From positions 1 through 64,000 of the forward strand of contig NZ_FOKW01000013.1 of NCBI RefSeq assembly GCF_900112205.1: DNA of 64,000 nt, given 5' to 3'. Shown in pieces: positions 8,752 through 17,861 of this stretch (positions within the stretch are counted from its first letter, which is position 1; every line of letters starts with the position of its first letter). The stretch is from Natronobacterium haloterrestre (GTDB taxonomy: Archaea; Halobacteriota; Halobacteria; Halobacteriales; Natrialbaceae). Below the pieces are notes generated by a model. That model was not told the origin of the DNA. It saw only the letters and a program-made list of their open reading frames with translations, and did no database searches. The translations under genes and the position numbers were made by a program.

Positions 8752-9372
8752 TCACTCCGAAAACAGTCCCTTCACGTCCTCTTCGCGGGACCGACGCTTG
8801 CTGACGTGCTCCGACAGTCGCCGGTAGACGAGCCCGCGGTGCTCGTCCTCGCGGACGAAGTCGAAAAGCAGGGCGATGAACAGACTGTCGTCCGCGCCGG
8901 CCTCGAGGTCCCGCCGGGCGTACGTTCGGGCCCGCTCGACTGGGTCTTCATCGAAGCCCAGTTCCTCGGCGAGGACGACCGCGGCGATACCCGTTTCCGT
9001 GACCCCGAGCGAGTCGAGCGTCGGTACCTCGCGCTCGTGCTCGAGTCGAACCGGGGGTCGGCGTTCAGCGATTTCGGGATCAGCCGAAAGCGACGCGAGG
9101 AAGCGACGGATCGGCCCGACCTCGAGACCGCGGTACGTCGACGGAAGGGTTGCGAGGTAATCGCCGGCGCTTTCTGCCAGCCCGACGGCTCCCTCCCAGT
9201 TGCGGTTTCGGGCGTGGTAGACCGCCCCACTCGTCTGGATCAGCCCGTGTAGCAGTCGCTCGTCGTCGGTGCCGGACTCGAGTTCGAGCCAGTGGTCCTC
9301 CCAGGCGTCGTGTGCGGCGTGGTAGTAGCCGTCGTTGTAGACGGCGATTCCCGCTCGGAGGTGATCGCGCAT
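8752..9372 (-). CDS. DUF309 domain protein
   Basis: A 206-residue helical protein. The DUF309 signature sits in the first 60 residues: YNDGYYHAAHDAWEDHWLEL, with the paired His/Trp/Glu residues, and LLHGLIQTSGAVYHA. The remaining 130 residues form further helices and end with KRRSREEDVKGLFSE. DUF309 proteins occur across bacteria and archaea without an established activity. Start at the ATG at 9372. A heptamer repeat array (9439-9466) lies just upstream of the start. Confidence 0.85.
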   Translation of the reverse strand: MRDHLRAGIAVYNDGYYHAAHDAWEDHWLELESGTDDERLLHGLIQTSGAVYHARNRNWEGAVGLAESAGDYLATLPSTYRGLEVGPIRRFLASLSADPEIAERRPPVRLEHEREVPTLDSLGVTETGIAAVVLAEELGFDEDPVERARTYARRDLEAGADDSLFIALLFDFVREDEHRGLVYRRLSEHVSKRRSREEDVKGLFSE

Positions 9373-9438
9373 GTGGAAGCGTTGGTGCCGGACGGTCCTG
9401 TGGCTGTCGACCGCACTGTCCGCTCGGAGCGAGGACGC

Positions 9439-9466
9439 GGAACGTGGAACGTGGAACGCGGAACGG
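9439..9466. repeat. GGAACGN heptamer array, 4 units
   Basis: Four consecutive 7-base units: GGAACGT, GGAACGT, GGAACGC, GGAACGG. It lies in the gene-free stretch 9373-9712, which also holds the separate TACTGAC array at 9650-9698. Nothing else recognisable is in that stretch. The same unit recurs as a five-unit array at 59104-59138. Confidence 0.85.
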
Positions 9467-9649
9467 TGACGCCGGATATCTTCCGCCTCCGGCAGGGCGG
9501 GCAGACAACTGTCGAAAACGGGGAGCGGGACGCGGCGTTCCCGACCGGTTACTGGCCGCCACCGGCGAGGCGGTACTCGAGGTGACGACAGTCCACCACA
9601 TTAGTATGGGACGGATTACGAGAGTTGTGACCGCCTGCTGGGGCGTAAT

Positions 9650-9698
9650 TACCGACTACTGACTACTGACTATCGACCACTAACTACCGACTACTGAC
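9650..9698. repeat. TACTGAC heptamer array, 7 units
   Basis: Seven consecutive 7-base units based on TACTGAC with single-base variants (TACCGAC, TATCGAC, CACTAAC), ending 14 bases before the aminopeptidase stop codon. Since this gene is on the minus strand, the array is in its 3' untranslated region and is unlikely to be coding. Confidence 0.85.
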
Positions 9699-9712
9699 CA
9701 CTCCGAACGTCC

Positions 9713-10792
9713 TCACTCCCAGCGGAACTCGCCATCGCGCTGGACGACTTCGCCGTCGATCTCGAGCCGGGAATCCTCGCTGACGTCGGTGATCATGTCG
9801 ACGTGAACCGCGGAATCGTTGCCCGACTCTCCGTCCGGCAGGCAGGCGTCGTAGGCCCGGCCGACCGCGAGGTGGACGGTGTCGCCCATCTTCTCGTCGA
9901 ACATGATGTTGTCCGTGTAGCGGTCGATGGCGCGGTTCATCCCGATCCCGAGTTCGCCCAGGCGACTGGCCCCCTCGTCGGTCTCGAGGATGTCGCCGAC
10001 GACGGACTCGCCCTGTTCGGCCTCGTAATCGACGACTTCGCCGTCCTCGAACTCGAGGCGGACGTTCCGGACGGTCTCGCCCCGGAGCGTCATCGGGACG
10101 TCGAAGGTGACCTCGCCCTCGGTGGCGTAGGGTGCGGTGAAGACCTCGCCGCTTGGCAGGTTGTGCGAGTCGTAGGCGACCGAGGCGGCACTGTTGACCG
10201 CGGTCCGGTCGTCGATCCGCATGGTGAGGTCGGTCCCCTCGGAGACGAGTCGGACCTCCGACCCCTCGTCGAGGAGGTCTTTCATCCGGGCCATCTCCTC
10301 GGCGAACGACTCCCAGTCGCGCAGAATCGCGTCGTAGGCGAACTCCTGGTACTCCTCGTAGGCCATCTCGGCCTGCTGGGCGAGCGACCGGGTGGGATGG
10401 TACGTCGAAACCCAGCGGGTGTCGTACCGCCGTTCGCGGATCTCCCGGCGGGCCTCACGGTGTTTCCGGCGCGTCTCGCTCGAGACGTCAGCCGTGGCGC
10501 TCGTGTTCCGGCCGCCGCCCAGCGAGAGGTAGACGTCGGCCTCCTCGAGCAGCGCCTTCTCGTGGGCCGCCTCGTCGAACTCCCCGTCGTGTGCGCGGAG
10601 GTACGCACGCGTGATCTCGTCGGAACTGTAGGTCGCGAGGAGGTTGGCCCCGCGCTCGCCGAGTTCCTCGGCGACGGCGACGGCGAGTTCGTGTGCGTCC
10701 GGCCCGACCGACACCACGACGTCGTCGCCCGCCTCGACGCGGGCGCTCCAGTCGACCAGTACCTCGGCGTGTTCGCGAACGCGTTCGTCCAT
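9713..10792 (-). CDS. M29-family aminopeptidase
   Basis: A 359-residue metallopeptidase of the aminopeptidase T / AmpS (M29) family, which removes N-terminal residues from peptides with a two-metal centre. Family segments are present: VSVGPDAHELAVAVAEELG near residue 30, the central GTDLTMRIDDRT, NLPSGEVFTAPYATEGEV (glutamate metal ligand), and the C-terminal HLAVGRAYDACLPDGE with SAVHVDMITD (His and Asp ligands). Length is slightly shorter than bacterial members. The start is the ATG at 10792, since the upstream extension is the GACGGCC repeat array translated. No signal peptide, so cytoplasmic. Confidence 0.9.
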   Translation of the reverse strand: MDERVREHAEVLVDWSARVEAGDDVVVSVGPDAHELAVAVAEELGERGANLLATYSSDEITRAYLRAHDGEFDEAAHEKALLEEADVYLSLGGGRNTSATADVSSETRRKHREARREIRERRYDTRWVSTYHPTRSLAQQAEMAYEEYQEFAYDAILRDWESFAEEMARMKDLLDEGSEVRLVSEGTDLTMRIDDRTAVNSAASVAYDSHNLPSGEVFTAPYATEGEVTFDVPMTLRGETVRNVRLEFEDGEVVDYEAEQGESVVGDILETDEGASRLGELGIGMNRAIDRYTDNIMFDEKMGDTVHLAVGRAYDACLPDGESGNDSAVHVDMITDVSEDSRLEIDGEVVQRDGEFRWE

Positions 10793-10849
10793 ACCCGGGG
10801 ATGGCGACGGGCACACAAAATCCCAACCTTTCGGAGTGGATCGGCGACC

Positions 10850-10898
10850 GACGGCCAACGGCCGACGGCCGACGGCCGACGACCGACGACCGACGGGC
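10850..10898. repeat. GACGGCC heptamer array, 7 units
   Basis: Seven consecutive 7-base units: GACGGCC, AACGGCC, GACGGCC twice, GACGACC twice, GACGGGC. It fills the space between the aminopeptidase start and the transporter stop. Confidence 0.85.
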
Positions 10899-10917
10899 AC
10901 CTCGAGCGATTGCGCGT

Positions 10918-11652
10918 TTAGGAAGGCACTTCGGCGACGTCGCCGTCGGTCCGGGATCGGACGAGTCCGACGATCGCGTAGACGATCGGCGTGTCGAGCA
11001 CCGCGATGGCGAGTTTCAGCAGGTACTGACCGATCATCAGCGCGGCGAGGTCCCCGATTGGGAGCACGATTCCGACCCCGAGCAGCGCCGGAGCGACCGC
11101 GAAGGCGACGGCGACGAAGATGACCGTGTCGATCGCCTGGCTGGTCGCCGTCGAGCCGATGTTACGCAGCCAGAGCTTGTCTCCGCCGGTGTAGCCCCGG
11201 ATCCGATGGAACGCGATCACGTCCCAGTTCTGACTGACGAGGTACGCGAGCAGGCTCCCCAGGACGATGTTGGTCGAGGCGCCGAGCACGTCGGCGAACA
11301 TGGCGGGATCGATGCTGTTCGGGGCGGCCGGAGCGGCGACCGTCGACCAGACCAGCGCGAGCACGACGAAGTTCAGCGCGAACCCGACGTTGACGACGAT
11401 CTGGGCCGCGCGTCGCCCGTAGAGTTCGGTGTAACAGTCGCTCGCGAGGAAGGTCAGGGCATAGGCCAGCGCGGCACCCGGCAGAACGAGAGCGTCGCCC
11501 GTGATGGGCAGCGAGAACGGCAGCGAGAACGCAAGCACCTTCGAGGCGGTCAGTTGCGCGGTCACCAGTGCCGTTACGAAGAGCCCGATCAGGGCCACCT
11601 GCGGCACCGTCGGTACAGCGGAACGCCCCGAACGAGGTTGAGAGCGAGTCAT
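10918..11652 (-). CDS. queuosine/archaeosine precursor transporter (YhhQ/VUT family)
   Basis: A 244-residue membrane protein with about six hydrophobic helices. The VUT family pattern is clear: ALVTAQLTASKVLAFSL in the first helix, FLASDCYTELYG after the third, and YLVSQNWDVIAFHRIRGYTGG before WLRNIGSTATSQAIDTVIF. The family imports 7-deazaguanine precursors; in haloarchaea these feed archaeosine in tRNA. I chose the ATG at 11652; one at 11724 would add 24 polar residues. Confidence 0.88.
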   Translation of the reverse strand: MTRSQPRSGRSAVPTVPQVALIGLFVTALVTAQLTASKVLAFSLPFSLPITGDALVLPGAALAYALTFLASDCYTELYGRRAAQIVVNVGFALNFVVLALVWSTVAAPAAPNSIDPAMFADVLGASTNIVLGSLLAYLVSQNWDVIAFHRIRGYTGGDKLWLRNIGSTATSQAIDTVIFVAVAFAVAPALLGVGIVLPIGDLAALMIGQYLLKLAIAVLDTPIVYAIVGLVRSRTDGDVAEVPS

Positions 11653-11877
11653 AGCCGTCGCGTATCCATCGACGCTACCTAAACGGTTCGAGATCCGTTC
11701 AGTATCGGTCGGCGGCTCCGACACGGCACAAACCTGTCACCAATCAGCCATTATACAGGGTAAAACCCAACTCAAGGCGACACAAGTCACAGTAAGTCGT
11801 CTAAAACGCGTCCAACAGTCGTAATACGCCGCCGATAACAAATAGTCAGTCGTGTGGTTTGATTAGACGGGTGAAAC

Positions 11878-12153
11878 ATGGACGATTTGACCGGATTCCA
11901 GCGCGACCTCCTGTACGTCATCGCGGGCGCAGACCAGCCGTCCGGACAGGACGTCAAAGACGAGATCGAGACGTACTACAGTTCCGAGATCAACCACGGG
12001 CGGCTCTATCCCAACCTCGATACGCTCGTCAACAAGGAACTCGTCGAGAAGGGACAACTCGACAGACGGACCAACTACTACGCGATCACCGACGACGGTC
12101 GTCGGGCGATCGAGAAACGCCGGGAGTGGGAACGCCAGTACGTCGACGTCTGA
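11878..12153 (+). CDS. PadR-family transcriptional regulator
   Basis: A 91-residue single-domain winged-helix protein. The PadR pattern is complete: LTGFQRDLLYVIAGADQPSG at the start, EINHGRLYPNLDTLVNKELV through helices 2-3, and the wing QLDRRTNYYAITDDGRRAI. Helix 4, the usual dimer element, is short. Haloarchaeal one-domain PadR proteins usually regulate a nearby gene. The divergent neighbour is the precursor transporter, and the intervening 225 bases are AT-richer than the genes, so promoters and operators may lie there. No effector can be predicted. Confidence 0.9.
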   Translation: MDDLTGFQRDLLYVIAGADQPSGQDVKDEIETYYSSEINHGRLYPNLDTLVNKELVEKGQLDRRTNYYAITDDGRRAIEKRREWERQYVDV

Positions 12154-12331
12154 CTGACTCGCCGAGGAGAGCGACCGCGCCTCGAGGCTGCGAGAGAGAC
12201 GACTCCGCCGCCACTGAAAGAAGCGGGCCACGGGGAGGCCACGAACGGCGGCGCGTTCGAACGACGACCGAACGACCTCGTCACCGCCGGCTGGAATCCG
12301 GTCGTCCGTTCGCTCGCCGACGGTGAGGCCG

Positions 12332-13549
12332 TTACTCCGCCGCCGAATCGTCGACAGATCCCGCTCCGGTCGCGAACAGCGGTTCTAACTCTGCCGGCGT
12401 TCCGAGCGCGTAGAGCGCATCGCCCGCAGACAGCGTGTGATCTGTAGCCGGAAACGGGACGAGTTCAGTCCCGGAACCGCCATCCTCGTGTCCTCGCTCG
12501 ACCAGGAGCACACGACCCGGAACCCAGTCGACGAACTCGTTCTCGAGGTCCGACCCCGGCTCGACCCTCGCGCGGACGACCGTCTCGGGGGCCGCCTCGA
12601 GCGCGGCAAGGAAATCGGGAACGGCCGTCGGCATCTCCGGGCGAGTAACGAGTCGATACTCCGGACCTGAAGCGATACTGCCGTTCCCGGCGGGATCGAA
12701 CGCCGATGCGTCCGCCAGGTCGATAGCGATCGTCGCGGTCGTTTCGTCGGTCGCTCGAAGCGTTCCCGTCGCAGCCAGCCGCCGCGAATCGGCTTCGTCG
12801 CGGCGATCGGTCCAGAGTTCGACCGGATCTCCGGCGGTCGCGTCCGCCGGTGGATCCGCACGCACCGCGACGGCAGCGGTATCGGGCGGGAGGGTCCGGC
12901 TGCTCCCTCGACGACGACCGCCGATCGCCAACCGTTCGACGACCCCGTCCCGGGCGAGGTCCACCGAGGCGTGTCCGATGTCGTAGTCCCGCTCGAGTCG
13001 ATCGACCAGCCGCGACTCGAGATCGTCGATGGACAGCGCGTGCGGAAACAGCATCGTCCGTCCCTCGAGCGTGCGCTTGGTTTCTCGGTCGACGACGGGA
13101 TAGCCGTCGGCGTCCGCGATGGTCTCCGGGAGATGGATCGGACCGGATAATCGCGCCGATCCGAGGATCGCAGCGGCCTCGCCGATATCCGGAATCGGTT
13201 CGATCCCGTAGACCTCGCAGGCGAGGTGGTCACCGATGCGCCGTCCGCCCTCGGCGGCGACCGTGCCGGCGAGCGCAGCCCCGAGGACGTAGACGGCGGT
13301 CGCGTGGTGAAACGGATCGGCTCCGGCGATCACCGCGGTTCCCCGGGCAGCAGCGACGTTCAATGGAAGTCCGACGGCGACGAGTCCGGCGAGAGTACTG
13401 ACGCCGATCGGCAGACGTCTCGTCCCGTACCAGCGGTACGCGAACGCGATCCCCGTCGCGGCAATCGTCGCGAGGAGGGCGAAACCCAGGACGTTGACGA
13501 GGGCTGTTTCGGTCCACTCGGTGACGAGGGTCGCCAGGACGACGGCCAT
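12332..13549 (-). CDS. TrkA-C-domain membrane protein
   Basis: A 405-residue protein with three or four hydrophobic helices in the first 115 residues and a long soluble part. The C-terminal 70 residues (RVLLVERGHEDGG through LSAGDALYALGTPAEL) have the TrkA-C/RCK-C pattern, a ligand-sensing regulatory domain of potassium systems. Similar proteins are often labelled potassium transporter TrkA in haloarchaea, but no selectivity filter is visible, so transport is not shown. Its start touches the stop of the similar upstream gene (13550), so they form one transcript. Confidence 0.7.
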   Translation of the reverse strand: MAVVLATLVTEWTETALVNVLGFALLATIAATGIAFAYRWYGTRRLPIGVSTLAGLVAVGLPLNVAAARGTAVIAGADPFHHATAVYVLGAALAGTVAAEGGRRIGDHLACEVYGIEPIPDIGEAAAILGSARLSGPIHLPETIADADGYPVVDRETKRTLEGRTMLFPHALSIDDLESRLVDRLERDYDIGHASVDLARDGVVERLAIGGRRRGSSRTLPPDTAAVAVRADPPADATAGDPVELWTDRRDEADSRRLAATGTLRATDETTATIAIDLADASAFDPAGNGSIASGPEYRLVTRPEMPTAVPDFLAALEAAPETVVRARVEPGSDLENEFVDWVPGRVLLVERGHEDGGSGTELVPFPATDHTLSAGDALYALGTPAELEPLFATGAGSVDDSAAE

Positions 13550-14875
13550 TCAACTCCCCTCCACGGTACACGACGCGGGCTCTTCCGCTGCTTTTGCCCG
13601 GGTCGACGAGTGCTGCGAAGACGCGCAGTCGCCCGTCGGATCGAGAAGGCGTTTCATCGTCGTCCGCGTCCCGGCGACGATCACCGCGTCGCTCCACTCG
13701 AGCGGAACGGACCCGAGGTCCGGATCGACGACCCACGAACGATCGACGTCCTCGACGGTCGCGGTTCGGTCGTCGTGCTCCCGATCCCTCGTCCCGACTC
13801 GCGCCGCGAGCACGGCGACGTCGTCCTCGAGCGTCGCGTCGACGTCGCCCGAAGCGAGTCGCGAGCGAAGACGACCGAAGGGGACAGAACGGATCGACTG
13901 ATCCGCCCGCTCGAGGAGGGCACACGCCGCGGTATCGGCGTCGGCTCCGCCGCCGTTCGGTCCCGGAACGACGACGATCCGAGCGCGGTCGGCCTCCAGC
14001 AGGGGGTCGGCGTCGGCGGTCGGGACAGCGACGGTTACTCGCTCGAGGGCCCGGTTTTCGGGTTCTGAAGCCGACGTCTCCGAGTGTCCCTCGTCAGGGA
14101 TCTGTCCAACGCTCAGGACTCGCCCGCGGACGGCCTCCGACCCGGTTCGGACGACGACCGTATCGGTCGCCGCCAGCCCGGTCGGAACGAGTGCCCGAAT
14201 CGTGACTGCACGCCACCCTTCGGGAACGCGACTCGAGACGCCGTTCGCCGGCGGGGCCGCGGCGACCGTCGCGCGGCCTCGTTCGTCGATCGACGCCGAG
14301 ACGGCGGCCAGGTCGTAGCTCGTTCGAAGGTTCGCTTCGAGCCGCGATTCGAGCGCCGACAGCGGCAGGTCCGCCGGAAGTCGCCACGAATCGGTCTCGA
14401 GTCTTTGTCGGAGAGCGGGATCGAGCGACGGGTGGCCCTCGAGATCGCGAACAGCGCCGGTCGCGGCGACCGCCACTCGACCGGCCGCGTCGACCGACTC
14501 GAGAGCGGCCGCCGAGAGGCCGCGTCCGCGACGCGCTGGCCGGACGGCCTCGAGCGGGAGGTCGGCAGCGACCCTTTCGGCCTGACTGTGGGCGTAGAGG
14601 CCGAGCGCGGCGATGACGAACGTTCCGACTGCGACTGGGAGCAGCAAGGTCGTCCCGCCGACGCCGGCAACCTGCTCGCCGGAGATCGGCAGGCCGACCG
14701 CGTACCCGTTACCGGCGGCGAGTGCAAGGGCGACGAGGACGGCGGCCGCCCGCGGGACGGTCCGATCGATGGCCTCGAGCCCGACCGTCAGACCGAAGAC
14801 GGCGACCGCTGGTCCGGTTCCGAGGAGCACGCCGAACGCGACGGCGATCAGTATCGCGGTCGTGAGTTCGAACAT
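13550..14875 (-). CDS. TrkA-C-like membrane protein, paralogue of the next gene
   Basis: A 441-residue protein with about four N-terminal hydrophobic helices (residues 5-100) and a soluble region with the repeated style SALESRLEANLRTSYDL that resembles DLESRLVDRLERDYDI in its neighbour. The two are therefore diverged paralogues. A segment with VVVRTGSEAVRGRVLSVGQI suggests a beta-rich regulatory domain. The N-terminal helices could form a channel-like or scaffold unit, but no pore motif is seen. It is the middle gene of a three-gene minus-strand group that is divergent from the pilus ATPase cluster. Confidence 0.65.
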   Translation of the reverse strand: MFELTTAILIAVAFGVLLGTGPAVAVFGLTVGLEAIDRTVPRAAAVLVALALAAGNGYAVGLPISGEQVAGVGGTTLLLPVAVGTFVIAALGLYAHSQAERVAADLPLEAVRPARRGRGLSAAALESVDAAGRVAVAATGAVRDLEGHPSLDPALRQRLETDSWRLPADLPLSALESRLEANLRTSYDLAAVSASIDERGRATVAAAPPANGVSSRVPEGWRAVTIRALVPTGLAATDTVVVRTGSEAVRGRVLSVGQIPDEGHSETSASEPENRALERVTVAVPTADADPLLEADRARIVVVPGPNGGGADADTAACALLERADQSIRSVPFGRLRSRLASGDVDATLEDDVAVLAARVGTRDREHDDRTATVEDVDRSWVVDPDLGSVPLEWSDAVIVAGTRTTMKRLLDPTGDCASSQHSSTRAKAAEEPASCTVEGS

Positions 14876-14886
14876 CGCCCGTCGCG

Positions 14887-15390
14887 TCAGGCCTCCGTGA
14901 CGATGATCTCCGGGTTCGGCTGTTCGTCGATGTAGTTGCTGTCCGAAGGCGGGACGATGTCGATCTCGAGCGTCCCCATGTCCTGGTCGGCCCGAAGGCT
15001 GGGTTCCTCGAGTTCGACGATGGCCTCGTTTTCGTCCGCCCCGGTGTGAGCCTCCTCGACGCCGTTGAGTTGGGCCGAGCCCGCCGAGACGAGGACCGTC
15101 GCGTCCTGGACGTTGTTTCCGTTCTCGTCGATGACGAAAACCGAGACGTCGGCGTCGGCGTCGGCCTCGACGACCTGGTCGTCGTTGGCCACTTCGACCG
15201 TGACCTCGGTGTCACCGACGTCACCGATCCCTCCGAGCATATTGAGCATGAGCGCCAGTGCCGCGACACCGACCGTGAGCGCGATCACGAGCCGGATCGG
15301 CAATCCCTCGATAGCGCGGTCGTCGTCGGCGAACGAGTCGCCTGCGGCCGAGTGCCGGCGCTGGTTCCCGGCGACTGCTTTCGATCGCAT
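14887..15390 (-). CDS. single-pass membrane protein with Ig-like exterior domain
   Basis: A 167-residue protein with one membrane helix at about residues 30-50 (IRLVIALTVGVAALALMLNM) and an extracytoplasmic domain rich in Asp/Glu. The beta-strand pattern DVSVFVIDENGNNVQDATVL followed by TGADENEAIVELEEPSL resembles Ig-like or carboxypeptidase-regulatory folds that carry ligands at the cell surface. The N-terminus has RHSAAGDSFADDDRAIEGLP before the helix, a pilin-like topology. It is first in the minus-strand group and divergent from the HerA-like ATPase, suggesting membership of the same surface system. Confidence 0.65.
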   Translation of the reverse strand: MRSKAVAGNQRRHSAAGDSFADDDRAIEGLPIRLVIALTVGVAALALMLNMLGGIGDVGDTEVTVEVANDDQVVEADADADVSVFVIDENGNNVQDATVLVSAGSAQLNGVEEAHTGADENEAIVELEEPSLRADQDMGTLEIDIVPPSDSNYIDEQPNPEIIVTEA

Positions 15391-15444
15391 ACCCCGGTTG
15401 GCCCAGGCTTCCGGTTTAAACCCCGGGACGAGGATTGAAGAGGG

Positions 15445-16554
15445 ATGCCCAGGCAACGACCGGCGATGGAGTTCGTACTCGGTCGCGAAGACGACCTCGA
15501 GAGCGGGCCGGTCGGTCGCCTGGGCAGGTACCGGGCGCTCGACGGCAGCGACGGGGCAGCCCTCTATCTGGATCTCGATCGGCCCCACGCGGTGCTCGTG
15601 GTCGGAAAGCGCGGCTACGGAAAGTCCTACACGCTCGGCGTAGTCGCGGAGGCGCTCGCGCGGACACCGGGGGTTGCCCCCGTGATCATCGACCCGATGG
15701 GCGCGTTCCGTACGCTCTCGGAACCGGCGGACGGCGACCCGGTTCCGGCGACGGTCCTCGAGTCGCCGGCCGTCGCCCCCGGCGCGCTCGATCCCCGTTC
15801 CTGGTGTGAACTACTCGGGCTTTCGCCCGAAAGCGGGGCCGGCGGACTGGTCTGGCAGGCCGCCCTTTCGGCGGCGACGCTCGAAGACATGCGCGAGCGC
15901 GTCGATTCCGCCGACGCGCCGGCCGCCGATCGTCGCGCGGCGATCAACCACCTGTCGCTGGCCGATTCGTGGGACGTCTTCGACGCGGATGGACTCTCCG
16001 CAGCGGAGCTCGCGACCTCCGGAGTGACGGTCGTCGACGTCTCCGGACGCGACGCCGCGCCGATGAACGCCGTCTGTCGCGGCGTCGCGGAGGGGCTCTA
16101 TCGGGCCCGCGTCGACGAGACGATCGACCGCCTCCCGTGGCTGTTGCTCGACGAGGCTCACGCCTTCTTCGACGGGGTCGCCGAACCAGCCCTCCGGACG
16201 ATCCTCACGCGGGGGCGTGCACCCGGCGTCACGCTGGTCGCGGCGACCCAGCGGCCGAGCGCCGTTCCCCCGGTCGGCATCTCCCAGTCCGACGTTCTCG
16301 TCACCCACCGGCTCACCGCCGGCGCGGACGTGGACGCGCTCGAGGCGGCACAGCCGACGTACTTCGAGGGATCGCTGGCCAACCGGATGCCCGAACGGCC
16401 CGGCGAGGTCGTCGTGATCGACGACGCGACCGAGACGGTACACGCGGCCCGAATCCGGTGGCGGGACACCCCCCACGGCGGGGACAGCCCGCGAGCAAGC
16501 GATATCGCCGGCTACGAGGATCGTTCCGACCGGGGAGGCGGTGCCGAGGTTTAA
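15445..16554 (+). CDS. HerA/VirB4-like ATP-binding protein
   Basis: A 369-residue P-loop ATPase of the FtsK-HerA-VirB4 superfamily. Walker A is VGKRGYGKSYTLG (about residues 53-61), followed by VIIDPMGAFRTL. Walker B is LLLDEAHAFFDGV (about 233), and the sensor ATQRPSAVPPVGISQ and a late arginine segment follow. Such ATPases move DNA or protein through membranes. Here it opens the plus-strand cluster that includes the secretion ATPase, so it may energise or clear a surface apparatus rather than act on DNA. The start may instead be the Met at 15466. Confidence 0.8.
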   Translation: MPRQRPAMEFVLGREDDLESGPVGRLGRYRALDGSDGAALYLDLDRPHAVLVVGKRGYGKSYTLGVVAEALARTPGVAPVIIDPMGAFRTLSEPADGDPVPATVLESPAVAPGALDPRSWCELLGLSPESGAGGLVWQAALSAATLEDMRERVDSADAPAADRRAAINHLSLADSWDVFDADGLSAAELATSGVTVVDVSGRDAAPMNAVCRGVAEGLYRARVDETIDRLPWLLLDEAHAFFDGVAEPALRTILTRGRAPGVTLVAATQRPSAVPPVGISQSDVLVTHRLTAGADVDALEAAQPTYFEGSLANRMPERPGEVVVIDDATETVHAARIRWRDTPHGGDSPRASDIAGYEDRSDRGGGAEV

Positions 16555-16579
16555 GTACGATCGGTCGGCGAAACCGCCC

Positions 16580-17398
16580 ATGACCGACACCGAGCGACTC
16601 GAGCGACGGCTCGCAGCGGTCGAACGCGCGGTCGTCGACGGCGACGCGAGGGTCGACGAGCTTGCGGATCTCGAGTCGGCCCTCGCGGCGATTTCCGATC
16701 TCGAGGAGCGCCTCGAAGAACACGAGCGTCGGCTCGCCGACCTCGAGGGTCGGACCGGATCGCTGGAAGGGTTCACGGGCGAGCTCCAGGCGGTCAACGA
16801 GGAGGTGGAGCGACAGGCTGCGGCGGCGGTCGCGGCCGTAGATCGCCTCGAGCGACGGCTTCCGGCATCCGGAGACGAAGACAGATACCCTGACGCGAGC
16901 ACCGGACATCCGGATCGAACCGAGTCCGATCCGGACGACGAGTCCAACCGGAAACGATCGGCGACGACCGCAGGCGAGACCCCGGAGACGAGCACAGCGG
17001 CCGGAACGGGCCGCTCGACGAGCACCGAGCCGAATGCGCCGGAACGAACGGCGACAGCGGTCGTCGAGGGAGCGGATGCGACGGACGAGGACGACGGCGA
17101 GCCGCGACGGGACCGGGACGACGCCGGAACGCCGTCGTTTCCCGAATCGGCCGGGCGAACGTCGACTGGAGCGTCCGCCGACGCCGACGAGTCGACCGTC
17201 GTTCCGGCGGACCAGCGGTCGGTCGACCGACGACTCGAGGACGACCCCTCGCCGAATCCGGGCGACGTGCCGGAACCGAGAGATTCGAGGAATCAAGACG
17301 CGAGTACAACGGCAAGAAGCGAACCAGAGACGGGCGATTCCGACGCGAGTGACGACGACGCAACCGGACTGCTCGCGGCGCTTCGAACGAAGCTATGA
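16580..17398 (+). CDS. coiled-coil protein with disordered tail (DUF7310-like)
   Basis: A 272-residue soluble protein. Residues 1-95 form a long coiled coil with heptad Leu (LERRLAAVERAVV, LADLESALAAISDLEERL, HERRLADLEG). Residues 100-255 are a low-complexity Asp/Glu/Arg/Thr region that is probably disordered, and a short conserved end ATGLLAALRTKL follows. This matches the haloarchaeal coiled-coil family found in this cluster (DUF7310, recalled). The start was placed at the ATG at 16580. The last bases overlap the next gene by four (ATGA), so translation is coupled. It may be a structural or adaptor subunit of the secretion apparatus. Confidence 0.75.
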   Translation: MTDTERLERRLAAVERAVVDGDARVDELADLESALAAISDLEERLEEHERRLADLEGRTGSLEGFTGELQAVNEEVERQAAAAVAAVDRLERRLPASGDEDRYPDASTGHPDRTESDPDDESNRKRSATTAGETPETSTAAGTGRSTSTEPNAPERTATAVVEGADATDEDDGEPRRDRDDAGTPSFPESAGRTSTGASADADESTVVPADQRSVDRRLEDDPSPNPGDVPEPRDSRNQDASTTARSEPETGDSDASDDDATGLLAALRTKL

Positions 17399-17856
17399 TC
17401 AGGTACGTCCTCGCCGCGTTGCTCACCGTCGCCGTGATCGCCCTGTCGCTCCCGGCGATCCAGAGCGCCGCGGGCGTCGCGAGCGAACGAGGATTCGCCG
17501 GAGACGTCGCAGCGATCGACGACGCCGCAGTGTCGCTACTCGAGAGCGAAGAACCCACACCGGACGGCGTCCCCGCACCGCGTCGAACCGTGACGGTCCC
17601 GTTCCCGGCCGACTCGCTGACGAGGGCTCCGATCGCGTACCTCCGGATCGAACGGATCGGCGAGACCGGAAGCCTCGCGTCCTACGCCACGGACGGCCGG
17701 GCCGAACGCCAGCACCCGATCGACGCGCCGATCGTCCACGCCGATCCGACCGCGAACGAAACAGTCGAACTCGGCGGCGTCGGGGAACGGCGTACGCTCG
17801 CGCTCACGCTCCAGCGGGACGGCGACGGCGACCCGGTCGTCGTCGCCACCGACTGA
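17395..17856 (+). CDS. single-pass exported protein (DUF7311-like)
   Basis: A 153-residue protein with an N-terminal hydrophobic helix (about residues 2-24, YVLAALLTVAVIALSLPAIQ) and an exterior domain of about 125 residues with alternating strands. There is no cysteine. The layout is that of a pseudopilin without a clear prepilin peptidase site. It starts within the stop of the coiled-coil gene and ends five bases before the ATPase gene, so it is in the same operon. The role is unassigned. I recall the family as DUF7311. Confidence 0.7.
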   Translation: MIRYVLAALLTVAVIALSLPAIQSAAGVASERGFAGDVAAIDDAAVSLLESEEPTPDGVPAPRRTVTVPFPADSLTRAPIAYLRIERIGETGSLASYATDGRAERQHPIDAPIVHADPTANETVELGGVGERRTLALTLQRDGDGDPVVVATD

Positions 17857-17861
17857 GGACG

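Noticed and set aside
17034-17861. extension of the secretion ATPase frame upstream of 17862
   Set aside because: It overlaps the coiled-coil and DUF7311-like genes and is Arg-rich shadow; the ATG at 17862 gives normal family length.
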